A stretch of 64,000 nucleotides of DNA. Source: Vibrio tritonius. Its GTDB lineage: Bacteria; Pseudomonadota; Gammaproteobacteria; Enterobacterales; Vibrionaceae. Shown one piece after another: positions 27,466 through 36,915 of this stretch (the first letter of the stretch is position 1; each line of letters starts with the position of its first letter). The notes beneath the pieces were generated by a model. It was not told where the DNA came from, ran no database searches, and saw nothing but the letters and a program-made list of their open reading frames with translations. The DNA is taken from assembly GCF_001547935.1 (NCBI RefSeq), contig NZ_AP014635.1, forward strand, positions 682,001 to 746,000, in the 5' to 3' direction. The translations under genes and the position numbers were made by a program.

Positions 27466-28821
27466 ATGGCACAGTCAGCATCTCGAGAGACATTCGGTTC
27501 TCGTCTTGGATTTATTCTTTCTGCCGCAGGCGCAGCGGTAGGCTTAGGTAATATTTGGGGATTCCCTACTCAAGCTGCTAGTAATGGTGGCGGCGCATTT
27601 TTGCTGGTGTATTTAGTACTCATTTTAGTTGTAGCTTATCCTATGCTAGTTGTTGAGATGGCGATTGGCCGCTATGGACAAGCAAACCCAGTTGATAGTA
27701 TGCGCTCACTAACTGATAACGCACTGGCAAAAAAAGCAGGGAGTGCGGTTGGCTGGTTAGGCTTAAGTGTACCTAGTGCTGTATTGGCATTTTATAGTAT
27801 CGTTGGTGGATGGATAATCTGTTATATGCTGGGAGCGATAACTGATCTTGCTGGTTTAGATCAGATGACCCAGTGGCTCAAGGGCTTTAGTGTCGAACGT
27901 AACCTGTTTGGTACGGTACTGTTTTATGTGTTTACGATTTTAATCGTCCAAGGTGGCGTGAAAGATGGGATCGAAAAATGGTCCACTCGATTGATGCCAG
28001 CTCTATTTGTACTGTTTGGTGTGATGTTTATTTACATCATGATGCAGCAGGGTGCAATGGATGGTTTGCGTCATTACTTGATTCCTGATTTTTCAAAAAT
28101 TTGGGACAAAAAATTGATACTGGCAGCGATGGGACAAGGCTTTTTCTCATTGACTATCGGTGGCTGTTCAATGCTGATTTATGGCTCGTATTTAAGTAAA
28201 AAAGAGAACTTACCGAAGATGGCGATGAATGTGACGTTAGTTGATACTTCGGTTGCGTTTATTGCAGGGTTAGTTGTGTTACCGGCCATGTTTGTTGCGA
28301 TGAATAAAGGTGTACCAATTTATGCAGCTGATGGTGCGCTACTGAGTTCGGATACGCTTGTATTTCGCGTGTTACCCATGCTATTTGATAGCCTAGGCAT
28401 ACTTGGTGAAGTCTTTGCTGTCGTGTTCTTCTTACTGCTGACTATCGCAGCATTAACGTCGTCTATTTCTATGCTGGAATGCCCAGTTGCGTTGGTGGGA
28501 GAACGTTTTCAAACTAAACGTACACCAACTGCATGGGTGCTAGGCTTGATTATCGCTTTGTTTAGTATTGTTATCGTTTACCACTTTGAAACCTTATTTG
28601 GTTTGGTTGCGATGGTTGCAACGCAATACTTGCAACCCTTTACGGCTCTGCTGTTCTGCTTATTTGGTGGCTGGGTATGGAGAAGTAATGCGAAATTTAA
28701 TGAGCTTTCTCTAGGATTTGATGAGTTCCGTAATAGCTTGTTTGGAAAAATCTGGCCTTGGTATATTCGTTTGGTCTGTCCGTTATTAGTTGCGGCTATT
28801 ATTTGGGCCTCATTTAGCTAA
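27466..28821 (+). CDS. Sodium-dependent transporter of the NSS (SNF) family
   Basis: A 451-residue inner-membrane symporter with about 11 membrane segments, related to LeuT/MhsT/TnaT transporters that couple amino-acid uptake to Na+. The first helix contains SAAGAAVGLGNIWGFPTQAASNGGGAFL, quoted here in part: GLGNIWGFP is the hallmark unwound Na+/substrate site. The substrate cannot be inferred. ATG 27466 is preferred to the in-frame GTG at 27460. It would use the sodium gradient made by Na+-NQR. Monocistronic with its own terminator. Confidence 0.9.
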   Translation: MAQSASRETFGSRLGFILSAAGAAVGLGNIWGFPTQAASNGGGAFLLVYLVLILVVAYPMLVVEMAIGRYGQANPVDSMRSLTDNALAKKAGSAVGWLGLSVPSAVLAFYSIVGGWIICYMLGAITDLAGLDQMTQWLKGFSVERNLFGTVLFYVFTILIVQGGVKDGIEKWSTRLMPALFVLFGVMFIYIMMQQGAMDGLRHYLIPDFSKIWDKKLILAAMGQGFFSLTIGGCSMLIYGSYLSKKENLPKMAMNVTLVDTSVAFIAGLVVLPAMFVAMNKGVPIYAADGALLSSDTLVFRVLPMLFDSLGILGEVFAVVFFLLLTIAALTSSISMLECPVALVGERFQTKRTPTAWVLGLIIALFSIVIVYHFETLFGLVAMVATQYLQPFTALLFCLFGGWVWRSNAKFNELSLGFDEFRNSLFGKIWPWYIRLVCPLLVAAIIWASFS

Positions 28822-28860
28822 CCAGCAGAAGAGCAAGTGCTATATAGACCATGATGACAA

Positions 28861-28888
28861 AAAGCCCCTCAAATTTGCGGGGCTTTTT
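28861..28888. terminator. Bidirectional terminator, NSS transporter / deacylase gene
   Basis: Stem AAAGCCCC / GGGGCTTT with a 10-base loop and T runs on both strands, between convergent genes. Confidence 0.9.
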
Positions 28889-28900
28889 GTATTGATAAGG

Positions 28901-30004
28901 TTAAGGTTGGGTAGATTGAAGATACCCAGTAGTCAGCGGCTCTAACTCCATATCACTAATATCTTCGATAAACTCTTCAACAAGCTGCTCAACAATCTCA
29001 TCATCTTGAGAGAAATAGGCAATGTTAAATACCGCATCGCCTTCGTTAACTAAAGGTAGGGTTTGCTGGCCGATGATGACTCCACCTTTGTTGGCTCTGA
29101 GTTCTTCTTTTATCTTACCGAGAGGTGAGTTGACGTAGGCAAGGGTCTGTCCTTTCTCTACTTTGTCACCTAGGGAAACTAAGGTTCGTAGGATGCCATC
29201 CGTTTCAGCACGAGCCCAACTGGTGGATTTTGCAATGATGGTGGTCGGTGTCTTCTTACGGCTCTTTCTCAGCATATTCACCGCTTGCATGGTTCTTAGT
29301 ATGCCCATGACACCGGCGTGAATTGCAATAGGATCGAAACGTAGTGCTTCACCCGCTTCATAGGTGAGAACTGTGATACCACACTTTTCTGCTTCACTAC
29401 GAAGTGAGCCGCCACGCAATGGCGAATCTAATGTCACTGGTGTCGCGAAGGCTTGGGCAATGCGTAACGTTTCTGGCGTGCTCAAATCAGCACGAATTTG
29501 CGGCAAATTGGTTCGGTGAATTGCGCCAGTATGTAGGTCGATAATGTAATTACAGCGAGTGACGACTTGCGAGAAAAAGGTGTGGGCCATGCGTGAGGCA
29601 AGGGAGCCTTTTTCACTGCCGGGAAAGCTGCGGTTTAAGTCGCGTCGGTCTGGTAAGTAACGTGACTTATGAATAAAGCCAAATACGTTAACAATAGGAA
29701 CCGCGATAAGTGTGCCTTTTAACTTATTCTCATCAATAGAGTTAATCAGTTGTCGAACGATTTCTACTCCATTGAGTTCATCCCCATGGATTGCGGCATT
29801 GACCATCATCACAGGGCCTTCATAGGCACCATTAATGATTTCTATTGGAATAGACAAAGGAGAGTGGGTATAAAGCTTGGCGGCTTCAAGTTCTATTACA
29901 GCTCGGCCAGCTGGGGGAACGGATTCCCCCAGAAGATTAAAAGCGACGTTTTTTCTTACTTTTTTAACCTTTTCCACGTGTTTTTGTCCTTTTGCTTGCC
30001 GCAT
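28901..30004 (-). CDS. Succinylglutamate desuccinylase/aspartoacylase family zinc deacylase
   Basis: A 367-residue member of the AstE/ASPA subgroup of M14-like metallohydrolases. The zinc ligands appear in [13 protein letters not shown] (His, Glu) and IDLHTG (His), and a catalytic-type glutamate in LTYEAGEA; the C-terminal third is a beta-barrel-like domain. The exact substrate is unknown. The gene is the last of a RimB-like protease, rimK, deacylase operon, suggesting a role linked to glutamylation. ATG 30004 overlaps rimK by 41 bases; a GTG at 29977 preceded by AGGA is an alternative start. Confidence 0.85.
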   Translation of the reverse strand: MRQAKGQKHVEKVKKVRKNVAFNLLGESVPPAGRAVIELEAAKLYTHSPLSIPIEIINGAYEGPVMMVNAAIHGDELNGVEIVRQLINSIDENKLKGTLIAVPIVNVFGFIHKSRYLPDRRDLNRSFPGSEKGSLASRMAHTFFSQVVTRCNYIIDLHTGAIHRTNLPQIRADLSTPETLRIAQAFATPVTLDSPLRGGSLRSEAEKCGITVLTYEAGEALRFDPIAIHAGVMGILRTMQAVNMLRKSRKKTPTTIIAKSTSWARAETDGILRTLVSLGDKVEKGQTLAYVNSPLGKIKEELRANKGGVIIGQQTLPLVNEGDAVFNIAYFSQDDEIVEQLVEEFIEDISDMELEPLTTGYLQSTQP

Positions 30005-30869
30005 TCTTCTCGATAAATTCGATGATCATGCCGGCAATATCTTTCCCTGTTGCGGCTTCTATGCCTTCAAGACCAGGAGATGAATTGACTTCCATGACAA
30101 GTGGGCCGCGTTCTGAGCGCAGCAAATCAACACCCGCCACATTCAGTCCCATTGCTTTTGCTGCTTCAATTGCAGTTTTGCGTTCTTGAGGGGTGATTTT
30201 TATTAATGATGCGGTACCACCTCTATGAAGATTAGACCGAAATTCGCCTTCTGCACCTTGTCGTTTCATCGCCGCGATCACTTTATCACCGATAACAAAG
30301 CAGCGAATGTCGGCACCACCTGCTTCTTTGATGTATTCCTGCACCATGATGTTCGCTTTTAGGCCCATAAAGGCTTCAATCACGCTTTCTGCTGCAGTTC
30401 GGGTTTCAGCAAGAACAACCCCGATACCTTGGGTGCCTTCAAGTAGCTTTATCACTACAGGAGCACCGCCTACCATATCTAGCAGATCCTTTACATCGTC
30501 AGGTTTGCTGGCAAAGCCAGTAATTGGCATGCCAATACCTTTGCGCGATAGTAGCTGCATTGAGCGTAACTTATCACGAGAGCGGCTAATCGCAACGGAT
30601 TCATTCACCGGATACACGCCCATCATTTCGAATTGACGCAATACCGCCGTGCCATAAAAAGTTACCGAAGCGCCAATACGCGGAATAATGGCATCAATAT
30701 CTATCAGCTCTTCACCTTTAAAGTGAATTTGTGGCTTATCTGAGTTGATGTTCATGTAACAGCGTAGAGCATCGATTACCTTTACTTCATGGCCACGTTG
30801 CTGGCAAGCTTCTATCAGGCGTCGGGTCGAATAGAGCGAGCCGTTGCGCGACAGAATACCAATTTTCAT
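29964..30869 (-). CDS. rimK: ATP-grasp glutamate ligase RimK
   Basis: RimK adds glutamate residues to the C-terminus of ribosomal protein S6 with ATP. The 301 residues match E. coli RimK (300). ATP-grasp features are visible: the lid/phosphate segment [15 protein letters not shown], the base-binding [19 protein letters not shown] and the metal-binding [15 protein letters not shown]. Its start overlaps the stop of the RimB-like gene by 4 bases (ATGA). E. coli has rimK at a different locus. Confidence 0.94.
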   Translation of the reverse strand: MKIGILSRNGSLYSTRRLIEACQQRGHEVKVIDALRCYMNINSDKPQIHFKGEELIDIDAIIPRIGASVTFYGTAVLRQFEMMGVYPVNESVAISRSRDKLRSMQLLSRKGIGMPITGFASKPDDVKDLLDMVGGAPVVIKLLEGTQGIGVVLAETRTAAESVIEAFMGLKANIMVQEYIKEAGGADIRCFVIGDKVIAAMKRQGAEGEFRSNLHRGGTASLIKITPQERKTAIEAAKAMGLNVAGVDLLRSERGPLVMEVNSSPGLEGIEAATGKDIAGMIIEFIEKNAASKRTKTRGKG

Positions 30870-31312
30870 TGTTCAGTTTCCTCAAATGGGATTAAAAATG
30901 ATTCAACAGGATCAACTACGATACGATGGTGCATGGCTGTACGACCAAGCAGCATACGAAATGCCATGTTTTCTCTGTTAGTTAGGGTAATTTCAGCTAG
31001 CCAAGTTTGGCCGCCGATACAGATATCGGTGCGAATAACGTAACGCTTTTCCTCATGTCCACCAGAGTCACGCACTACGCGTTCATCAACGATAGGGGCT
31101 TCACACTCTGTGACCACTTCATCATTATGTTGTTTCGGGTGGATCCAAAAACGTACCCAAGGCGCTTCATCACGTTCAAATGTCTCCACACGAAAAGCGT
31201 GTAAACAGGAGGTGCGAGCACCAGTGTCGATTTTAGCGTTAATCTTAATAATGCCTAAGCCAGGAAGGCTGAGGGTTTCTCGCCATCCGACAATCATTTT
31301 ATCTGTCATCAT
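30866..31312 (-). CDS. rimB: RimB-like retropepsin-type protease (ATP-dependent zinc protease family)
   Basis: A 148-residue protein of the family annotated as ATP-dependent zinc protease, now known as RimB, a retropepsin-like aspartic protease that works with RimK on S6 tails in Pseudomonas. The aspartic motif is [17 protein letters not shown] (DTGA, near residue 28). It starts the operon and overlaps rimK by 4 bases. Naming as RimB rests on the DTGA motif and the rimK coupling. Confidence 0.82.
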   Translation of the reverse strand: MMTDKMIVGWRETLSLPGLGIIKINAKIDTGARTSCLHAFRVETFERDEAPWVRFWIHPKQHNDEVVTECEAPIVDERVVRDSGGHEEKRYVIRTDICIGGQTWLAEITLTNRENMAFRMLLGRTAMHHRIVVDPVESFLIPFEETEQ

Positions 31313-31576
31313 AATGTCTTTCGTTGGAGAGTTTGAAATTCATCTTTGGAGCAGCGAGTTAATATTACGCTGTCAGGAGAGGCATCGGTGCATGAGTTCG
31401 ACTCGAAGCCTTGAGGGGGCGAACTCTAGCAGTTGATACTTTGCTGTTGCCAATGAAAAATATCATTCGTATCGACAAAATTTATTAATCATTCTCAAGA
31501 AATTTTTCAATCAATAGAAGCACAGCTTATTGGCAAAATATGACCACTCAATGACGCCCACTCAGCCAGACCAAAA

Positions 31577-31604
31577 AAAAGTCGAATCCAAGGATTCGAC
31601 TTTT
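31577..31604 (-). terminator. Terminator of pepD
   Basis: Nearly uninterrupted stem AAAAGTCGAATCC / GGATTCGACTTTT, followed on the minus strand by a T run; 5 bases after the pepD stop. Confidence 0.9.
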
Positions 31605-31608
31605 AAGC

Positions 31609-33081
31609 TTAGGCTTTCGTTGGGATATTTTCTAGTAAACTGAGCATTTGTTGCCAGAATAATTCCACAGTATCAATTTTGACTTTCTCATCTGGTGAGT
31701 GAGGGAACTTGATGGTTGGGCCAAAAGAGATCATATCCATTTCAGGGTATGGCTTTTTGAATAGACCACATTCAAGACCTGCGTGGATCACCATGATGTT
31801 AGGCTTGTGACCATAGATCCCTTCATACATATCACGGAAGATGTGCATGATGGCTGAGTCTGCATCGGGTTTCCAACCTGGGTAAGCGTTAGCGAATTCA
31901 ATCTCCGCTCCAGCTAATTGAGCTACAGAAGTCAGCATACCTTCGATTTGTTCACGGCCAGAGTCAATTAATGAGCGAATTAAGCACAATACGGTAACTT
32001 TATCTGCTTCCGTTGTTATTACACCTACGTTAAGAGATGTTTCCACTACGCCTTCTATTTCATCACTCATGCGCATTACGCCGTTAGGGCAGGCATTTAA
32101 ACCAGCAATAAAGGTTTGTTGCGATGCACTTGAGAAAACGTCGAAAGAGCCAGAAACATCTTCATTAAATGTCACGATGTTGGTTTCGATTTTATTGAGT
32201 TCTTCTTGGATAAGAGAAGTGAATGCGCTAAATGCTTGATCAAGCGCTGGTAGGTTTTGTTCTGCAACCGCAACAGTGACGAAACCTTCACGAGGAATTG
32301 CATTGCGCAGGCTACCGCCACGAAAATCGATAAGGCGAAGATCCAAACCTTGAGTGTGGTCCGCTAGGAAGCGGCCTAGTAGTTTATTGGCGTTAGCACG
32401 ACCGGTATGAATATCTGCACCAGAGTGACCGCCTTTTAAACCTTTTAGAATCAATTTACGGACGACGAAACCGGCAGGTAGCGCTTCACGTTGAATTGGG
32501 AACGTGAATGCACCGTCTACACCACCAGCACAACCCATGTAAACTTCGCCTTCGGTTTCTGAATCGGTATTAAGTAGGATGTCACCTTCTAACCAACCTT
32601 CTTTCAAACCAAATGCACCGGTCATGCCAGCTTCTTCATCGATAGTTAGCAGTACTTCAAGAGGGCCGTGTTTGATCTCTTTTGATGCCAAAACAGCAAG
32701 GCAGGTAGCCATGCCGATGCCATTATCAGCGCCTAGAGTGGTACCTTTTGCTGTTACCCACTCCCCATCAACATACGGTTGAATCGGATCTTTAGTAAAG
32801 TCGTGCTCGGTATCTTCATTTTTCTGAGGAACCATATCGATGTGTGCTTGTAGTACCACACCTTTACGATCTTCCATACCCGCAGTTGCTGGTTTCTTGA
32901 TGATTACGTTACCAGTTTCATCACGACGAACGTCCAAGCCTTCACTGCTTGCCCAGTCAACAATATAAGAGGCTAGTTGCTCTTCATGTTTAGAAGGGTG
33001 AGGAATTGAACAGATCTTATCAAAGAACTGCCAAACAGGGGCTGGGGATAATAAGCTAATTTCAGAATGGAATTCAGACAC
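31609..33081 (-). CDS. pepD: Aminoacyl-histidine dipeptidase (peptidase D)
   Basis: PepD is a cytoplasmic di-zinc M20-family dipeptidase that hydrolyses Xaa-His and other dipeptides. The 490 residues compare with 485 in E. coli. Metal-binding motifs: LQAHIDMVPQK (His, near 80), the bridging Asp in TLGADNGIGMA (near 119), and the catalytic Glu pair in LLTIDEEAGMTGA (near 149). The ATG at 33081 starts MSEFHSEISLLSPAPVWQFF. Monocistronic with its own terminator. Confidence 0.95.
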   Translation of the reverse strand: MSEFHSEISLLSPAPVWQFFDKICSIPHPSKHEEQLASYIVDWASSEGLDVRRDETGNVIIKKPATAGMEDRKGVVLQAHIDMVPQKNEDTEHDFTKDPIQPYVDGEWVTAKGTTLGADNGIGMATCLAVLASKEIKHGPLEVLLTIDEEAGMTGAFGLKEGWLEGDILLNTDSETEGEVYMGCAGGVDGAFTFPIQREALPAGFVVRKLILKGLKGGHSGADIHTGRANANKLLGRFLADHTQGLDLRLIDFRGGSLRNAIPREGFVTVAVAEQNLPALDQAFSAFTSLIQEELNKIETNIVTFNEDVSGSFDVFSSASQQTFIAGLNACPNGVMRMSDEIEGVVETSLNVGVITTEADKVTVLCLIRSLIDSGREQIEGMLTSVAQLAGAEIEFANAYPGWKPDADSAIMHIFRDMYEGIYGHKPNIMVIHAGLECGLFKKPYPEMDMISFGPTIKFPHSPDEKVKIDTVELFWQQMLSLLENIPTKA

Positions 33082-33402
33082 GAATAACTCCTAGATGTGT
33101 AATCTTTCCTGATGCTCATCGTTATTTGAGACAACGTGGGATCAAGAGGGACAAATTTACCTCACAGCATATCACCCTAAGCGGATTCGGAGTAGCGTTT
33201 CAATGTGAACCGGTCGGATCTTGCTACGTTATTTATAGCTTTCTCCAATAGATCAGTTAGATGAGAAATGATCAATCTAACGAAATCACAGATGTTCTAT
33301 TACGTAATTTCATCTGTTTTTTGTGCGCAATGTCTTTAAATATTCACTAATGTGTAATTTTATTACTTAATTTATTTGTTTTAAGTCAATAATAGAAAAA
33401 AT
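33082..33402. other. pepD upstream region
   Basis: About 320 AT-rich bases holding the pepD promoter on the minus strand. No coding frame, repeat or convincing operator was recognised. Confidence 0.4.
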
Positions 33403-33418
33403 TGTGATTTTTATCACC
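33403..33418. promoter_or_regulatory. CRP site between pepD and gabT
   Basis: TGTGATTTTTATCACC matches TGTGA-N6-TCACA at 9 of 10 conserved positions. It heads the hairpin-rich stretch that ends in the orphan terminator at 33714. Confidence 0.65.
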
Positions 33419-33439
33419 ATGAGTATTGTAATAAATTTT

Positions 33440-33744
33440 CTTGGTGGTATATTTGTAACCAACTTCGATGTTGAAGTTAAATTGCTCAATGGACGAGTCT
33501 TGAAGATCCTTCTTAGGAAGATCAAAAAATCGGTTAGCAGTCAGGTTTTTTGGCGGATCTTGAAAGGTTTACCCAGTGGTGTTTGAGTGTCTGACGATGA
33601 CATCACTGATCATTAGGTGCTGGTTATGTGACCAAACCTTGTGACTCGAACAGTTTGTTCACCCCTATTATTGGAATTCATTCGCAGTCCGTTTTGGGCT
33701 CACCATGATTCACCGCCATCTCACTATGAGGTGGCGTTTTTTTT
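33440..33744 (+). ncRNA. Candidate small RNA with orphan terminator
   Basis: No credible coding frame, but successive local hairpins: TTGGT...ACCAA (33441-33462), AACTTC/GAAGTT (33461-33478), a stem around CTTCTTAGGAAG (33508-33519), and a final 10-bp terminator stem (33714-33736) with eight T. pepD and gabT both run on the minus strand, so this plus-strand terminator belongs to neither. A TATATT at 33449-33454 could be a -10. The true 5' end is unknown; the RNA may be much shorter than the interval given. Confidence 0.5.
33714..33744 (+). terminator. Orphan intrinsic terminator
   Basis: Ten-pair stem CGCCATCTCA / TGAGGTGGCG (one G-T pair), 3-base loop, T8 tract. No plus-strand protein gene ends here. 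Confidence 0.9.
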
Positions 33745-33825
33745 GCCTAAAATTCGTGATATGTGCTTAGGGAATGAATAAAGCAGCTGAAAAGCTGCTT
33801 TATTTCTGTTGTTAGCGGGTATTCA

Positions 33826-35100
33826 CTACTTAGTTAACGCTTGGAGCTGTTCTTTGACGATCTCTAAACCTTTTACAACCAGTTCTGATTCAATCGTTAG
33901 TGGTGGTAGGAAACGAATGACATTACCTTTCACGCCACAAGAAAGCAGAATGAGACCATTCTCATTACATGCTTTAACTAATTGTTTGGTTAAAGCTGCT
34001 AAAGGTTCCTTTGTTTCAGGATCGTTGAGCTCGATAGCCACCATAGCGCCTACTTGGCGAATGTCACCAATTTGTGGGATCACGCTTTGCATGCTTTCTA
34101 GCTGCTCTTTAAACAACAAACCAATGTGTTGGGCACGCTCAACCAGTTTTTCTTCTTTGATGATCTTCAATACTTCAACCGCTGCGGTACATGCGATCGC
34201 ATTACCAGCATAAGTGCCGCCAATGCCGCCCGCTTGCGGGTGATCCATGATATCGGCTCGGCCTACCACTCCAGAGATAGGGAAGCCACCGCCAAGACCT
34301 TTTGCGATTGTGATCAAATCAGGAACCACATCGTAGTGTTCGCAAGCGAACATACGGCCAGTTCGGGCGAAACCACTTTGGATTTCGTCACAAATCATCA
34401 CGATGCCATGTTGGTCACTCAATTCACGAATGGCTTTTACCCAAGATGCTGGCGCTTGATAGAAGCCTCCTTCCCCTTGAATCGGCTCAAAAATGATCGC
34501 TGCAATTTGGGTGGGTTCAATATCACAAGCAAACAGGTCATCAAAGGCGGCTAGGCTCTCTTCTTCCGTGACTCCGTGATACGCATTTGGGTAAGGCAAG
34601 TGATACACGTTATTTGGGAAAGGACCAAACCCAGCTTTATAAGGGTTCACTTTACCGGTTAGCCCCATACACATATTGGTACGGCCGTGGAACCCGCCTT
34701 TAAAAGCAATGACGCCAGGGCGACCAGTGAAATGGCGAGCAAATTTAATCGCGTTTTCTACTGCTTCAGAGCCTGTGGTTAAGAAAGCGGCTTTCTTTTC
34801 AAAATCACCCGGAGCGGCATCTACTACGCCTTCTCCTAACTCAACAAAACTGGTGTAAGGAACCACTGTTGAGCACGTGTGGCTAAAGTTTTCCAGTTGA
34901 GCTTTTACTGCTTCAACGATCCGAGGGTGGCTGTGACCCGTGTTGACGACGGCAATACCTGCTGCGAAATCGATGTACTCATTGCCTTCGATATCGGTAA
35001 TGGTGGCATTTTTTGCTTTCGCTGCATAAACCGGGGCTAGGTTTGCTTCGCCTTTACAGATTACTTTTTCTTTACGGCTTTGCCATTCCTGATTCGTCAT
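33826..35100 (-). CDS. gabT: 4-aminobutyrate--2-oxoglutarate transaminase
   Basis: A class III PLP aminotransferase (424 aa; E. coli GabT 426) that converts GABA and 2-oxoglutarate to succinate semialdehyde and glutamate. PLP-related motifs are TTGSEAVENAIKFAR, IFEPIQGEGGFY, ICDEIQSGFARTGR and the Schiff-base lysine in LITIAKGLGGGFP. The ATG at 35100 (MTNQEWQSRKE) with AAGGA 8 bases upstream is chosen over the open extension to 35145. No gabD or permease is adjacent, so it stands alone here; a 5-aminovalerate or putrescine-linked role is also possible. Confidence 0.92.
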   Translation of the reverse strand: MTNQEWQSRKEKVICKGEANLAPVYAAKAKNATITDIEGNEYIDFAAGIAVVNTGHSHPRIVEAVKAQLENFSHTCSTVVPYTSFVELGEGVVDAAPGDFEKKAAFLTTGSEAVENAIKFARHFTGRPGVIAFKGGFHGRTNMCMGLTGKVNPYKAGFGPFPNNVYHLPYPNAYHGVTEEESLAAFDDLFACDIEPTQIAAIIFEPIQGEGGFYQAPASWVKAIRELSDQHGIVMICDEIQSGFARTGRMFACEHYDVVPDLITIAKGLGGGFPISGVVGRADIMDHPQAGGIGGTYAGNAIACTAAVEVLKIIKEEKLVERAQHIGLLFKEQLESMQSVIPQIGDIRQVGAMVAIELNDPETKEPLAALTKQLVKACNENGLILLSCGVKGNVIRFLPPLTIESELVVKGLEIVKEQLQALTK

Positions 35101-35266
35101 GATGTATGTCCTTATAAAAACGAGCTGAGGTATAAAAACCACCAAAGCAGAGGTATTGAGTATTCAAATATTCGTCGATGCCATAGAGCGCGCTTTTGCG
35201 CGATTTGTGAACGGACAATCCAATCGCTTTGATGAAGTTATGTTAGCGACAAAAAAGCAGGAGACT

Positions 35267-35298
35267 TAGTACCAGTTAGTAGAAAAAGGTAGTACCAG
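35267..35298. promoter_or_regulatory. Direct repeat upstream of gabT (candidate MocR/GabR-type operator)
   Basis: TAGTACCAG at 35267-35275 is repeated at 35290-35298 with a 23-base period, two helical turns. MocR-family GabR regulators bind direct repeats containing TACCA near gabT genes. It is 167-198 bases before the gabT start. Confidence 0.4.
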
Positions 35299-35529
35299 AT
35301 AATACAAAAAGTCGGGAAAAGTTTACTCAGGACTCACTTTGACAATTCTAATGTAAAGAGTGAGAAATCAATCTGAACAATTGGTCAGGAGTTATTTGTT
35401 TTGTCATATGAATTTTATACGGAACTAAGATCCTAATTCTTATGCAGAACGAGCGGATTGTTTGCAGTATTTTCTGCGAAAAATGTGATGAGTAACGAAT
35501 TCTGTCTGGAATTTGTTATTTTATGACTT

Positions 35530-35567
35530 TATAATCTGCGCCCAATCGATTACGCAACCGTTTACTA
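35530..35567 (+). promoter_or_regulatory. Promoter and PurR box of the permease-gpt operon
   Basis: A consensus -10 TATAAT at 35530-35535 is followed at 35552 by ACGCAACCGTTTACTA, close to the E. coli PurR operator ACGCAAACGTTTNCNT. The box would sit about 10-25 bases after the transcription start, well placed to block it. Confidence 0.65.
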
Positions 35568-35591
35568 ATTTACCTTTTATAGGAATCGAAC

Positions 35592-36881
35592 ATGCTGGAA
35601 AAACTTTTCAAACTCGGTGAGCACGGTACGACCGTTCGCACTGAGGTCATTGCGGGGATTACTACTTTCCTTACAATGGCTTACATCATTTTTGTGAACC
35701 CAGCGATTTTATCTGAAACAGGGATGGATCGTGACTCAGTATTCGTAGCAACCTGTCTAGCCGCTGCTGCTGGTTGTTTTATCATGGGTTTGGTAGCTAA
35801 CTACCCAATCGCATTAGCACCAGGTATGGGCTTGAACGCCTTCTTTACCTTTGCTGTTGTGAAAGGCATGAACTACTCATGGGAAGTAGCACTAGCAGCT
35901 GTATTCTGCTCTGGTGTTATCTTTATTTTGTTAAGCCTATTCCGTATTCGTGAATGGATTATCAACTCGATTCCGATGTCTTTACGTACTGGTATTTCTG
36001 CTGGTATCGGTCTGTTTTTAGCGTTTATCGCGCTACAAAGTGCTGGGATCATCGTCGATAACCCGGCAACTTTGATTTCATTGGGTGATATCACGTCAAT
36101 GAAATGTTTATTAGCGGCGGCTGGTTTCTTCATCACTGTTGGTTTGGTTTATCGTAACGTCACTGGCGCAGTAATGATTTCAATCTTAAGTGTTACTGTT
36201 TTGGGTATTATCTTTGGTGATGTGCCATACCACGGTATTTTCTCTGCGCCACCAAGCATGGCTCCGACTTTCCTTAAGTTGGATTTCGCAGGTGTATTCC
36301 AAGTCGGTATGATTTCTGTGGTATTTGCATTCCTATTTGTGGATATCTTTGATACGGCTGGTACATTGATGGGCGTTGCAACTAAAGCGGGCTTGATCGA
36401 TAAAGATGGTAAACTTCCTCGCCTAAACCGTGCTCTACTTGCTGACTCAACAGCAACTTCTATTGGTGCACTGTTTGGTACATCGAACACGACATCATTC
36501 GTTGAAAGTACTGCAGGTGTTGCTGCTGGTGGTCGTACAGGTTTAACAGCAGTTGTTGTTGGCTTTTTATTCCTGCTTGCATTATTCTTCTCACCAGTTG
36601 CAGGTATGATCCCTGCTTATGCAACAGCTGGTGCGCTGCTGTATGTATCTGTTCTTATGCTTTCTGGTCTTGCTAACGTTGATTGGCACGACCTAACAGA
36701 AGCGGCACCTGCTGCCGTTACATGTATCATGATGCCAATGACTTACTCGATTGCTGAAGGTATTTCTTTTGGTTTCATTTCCTACGCTATTATCAAATTG
36801 CTAAGTGGCAAAGCTCGTGAAGTTTCTGTCAGTGTTTGGTTTATGGCAATCGTATTTGTTATCAAATACGCTATGGGATAA
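35592..36881 (+). CDS. NCS2-family purine permease (AzgA/GhxP-like)
   Basis: A 429-residue inner-membrane nucleobase:cation symporter with about 13 membrane segments, of the AzgA-like branch (E. coli PurP, AdeQ, GhxP, GhxQ). Family motifs include GITTFLTMAYIIFVNP, NYPIALAPGMGLNAFF and FGTSNTTSFVESTAGVAAGGRTGL. The substrate is a purine base; coupling to gpt, 34 bases downstream without a terminator, favours guanine/hypoxanthine/xanthine. A PurR-like box precedes it. Confidence 0.9.
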   Translation: MLEKLFKLGEHGTTVRTEVIAGITTFLTMAYIIFVNPAILSETGMDRDSVFVATCLAAAAGCFIMGLVANYPIALAPGMGLNAFFTFAVVKGMNYSWEVALAAVFCSGVIFILLSLFRIREWIINSIPMSLRTGISAGIGLFLAFIALQSAGIIVDNPATLISLGDITSMKCLLAAAGFFITVGLVYRNVTGAVMISILSVTVLGIIFGDVPYHGIFSAPPSMAPTFLKLDFAGVFQVGMISVVFAFLFVDIFDTAGTLMGVATKAGLIDKDGKLPRLNRALLADSTATSIGALFGTSNTTSFVESTAGVAAGGRTGLTAVVVGFLFLLALFFSPVAGMIPAYATAGALLYVSVLMLSGLANVDWHDLTEAAPAAVTCIMMPMTYSIAEGISFGFISYAIIKLLSGKAREVSVSVWFMAIVFVIKYAMG

Positions 36882-36915
36882 GCGGTACAACACTTTTCAA
36901 ATTTAGGTTATACAA

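Larger units (their letters stand above)
35101..35591. promoter_or_regulatory. Divergent region gabT / purine permease
   Basis: About 490 bases carrying both promoters. It holds a hairpin CGCGC/GCGCG at 35189-35202, a TAGTACCAG direct repeat at 35267-35298, an inverted repeat TTTGCAG/CTGCGAA near 35462-35481, a TATAAT at 35530-35535 and a PurR-like box at 35552-35567. Confidence 0.6.

Noticed and set aside
33404..33586. 60-aa reading frame in the pepD-gabT gap
   Set aside because: It begins inside a CRP-like site, has no ribosome binding site and overlaps the hairpin-rich stretch; the RNA interpretation fits better.
33440..33744. CsrB-type CsrA-sponge RNA
   Set aside because: Only about four GGA motifs occur in this interval; CsrB-type RNAs carry many repeated AGGA/ANGGA loops.
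35146..35591. Possible purine riboswitch before the purine permease
   Set aside because: The interval lacks the three-way-junction core of purine aptamers; a PurR-like operator explains control better.
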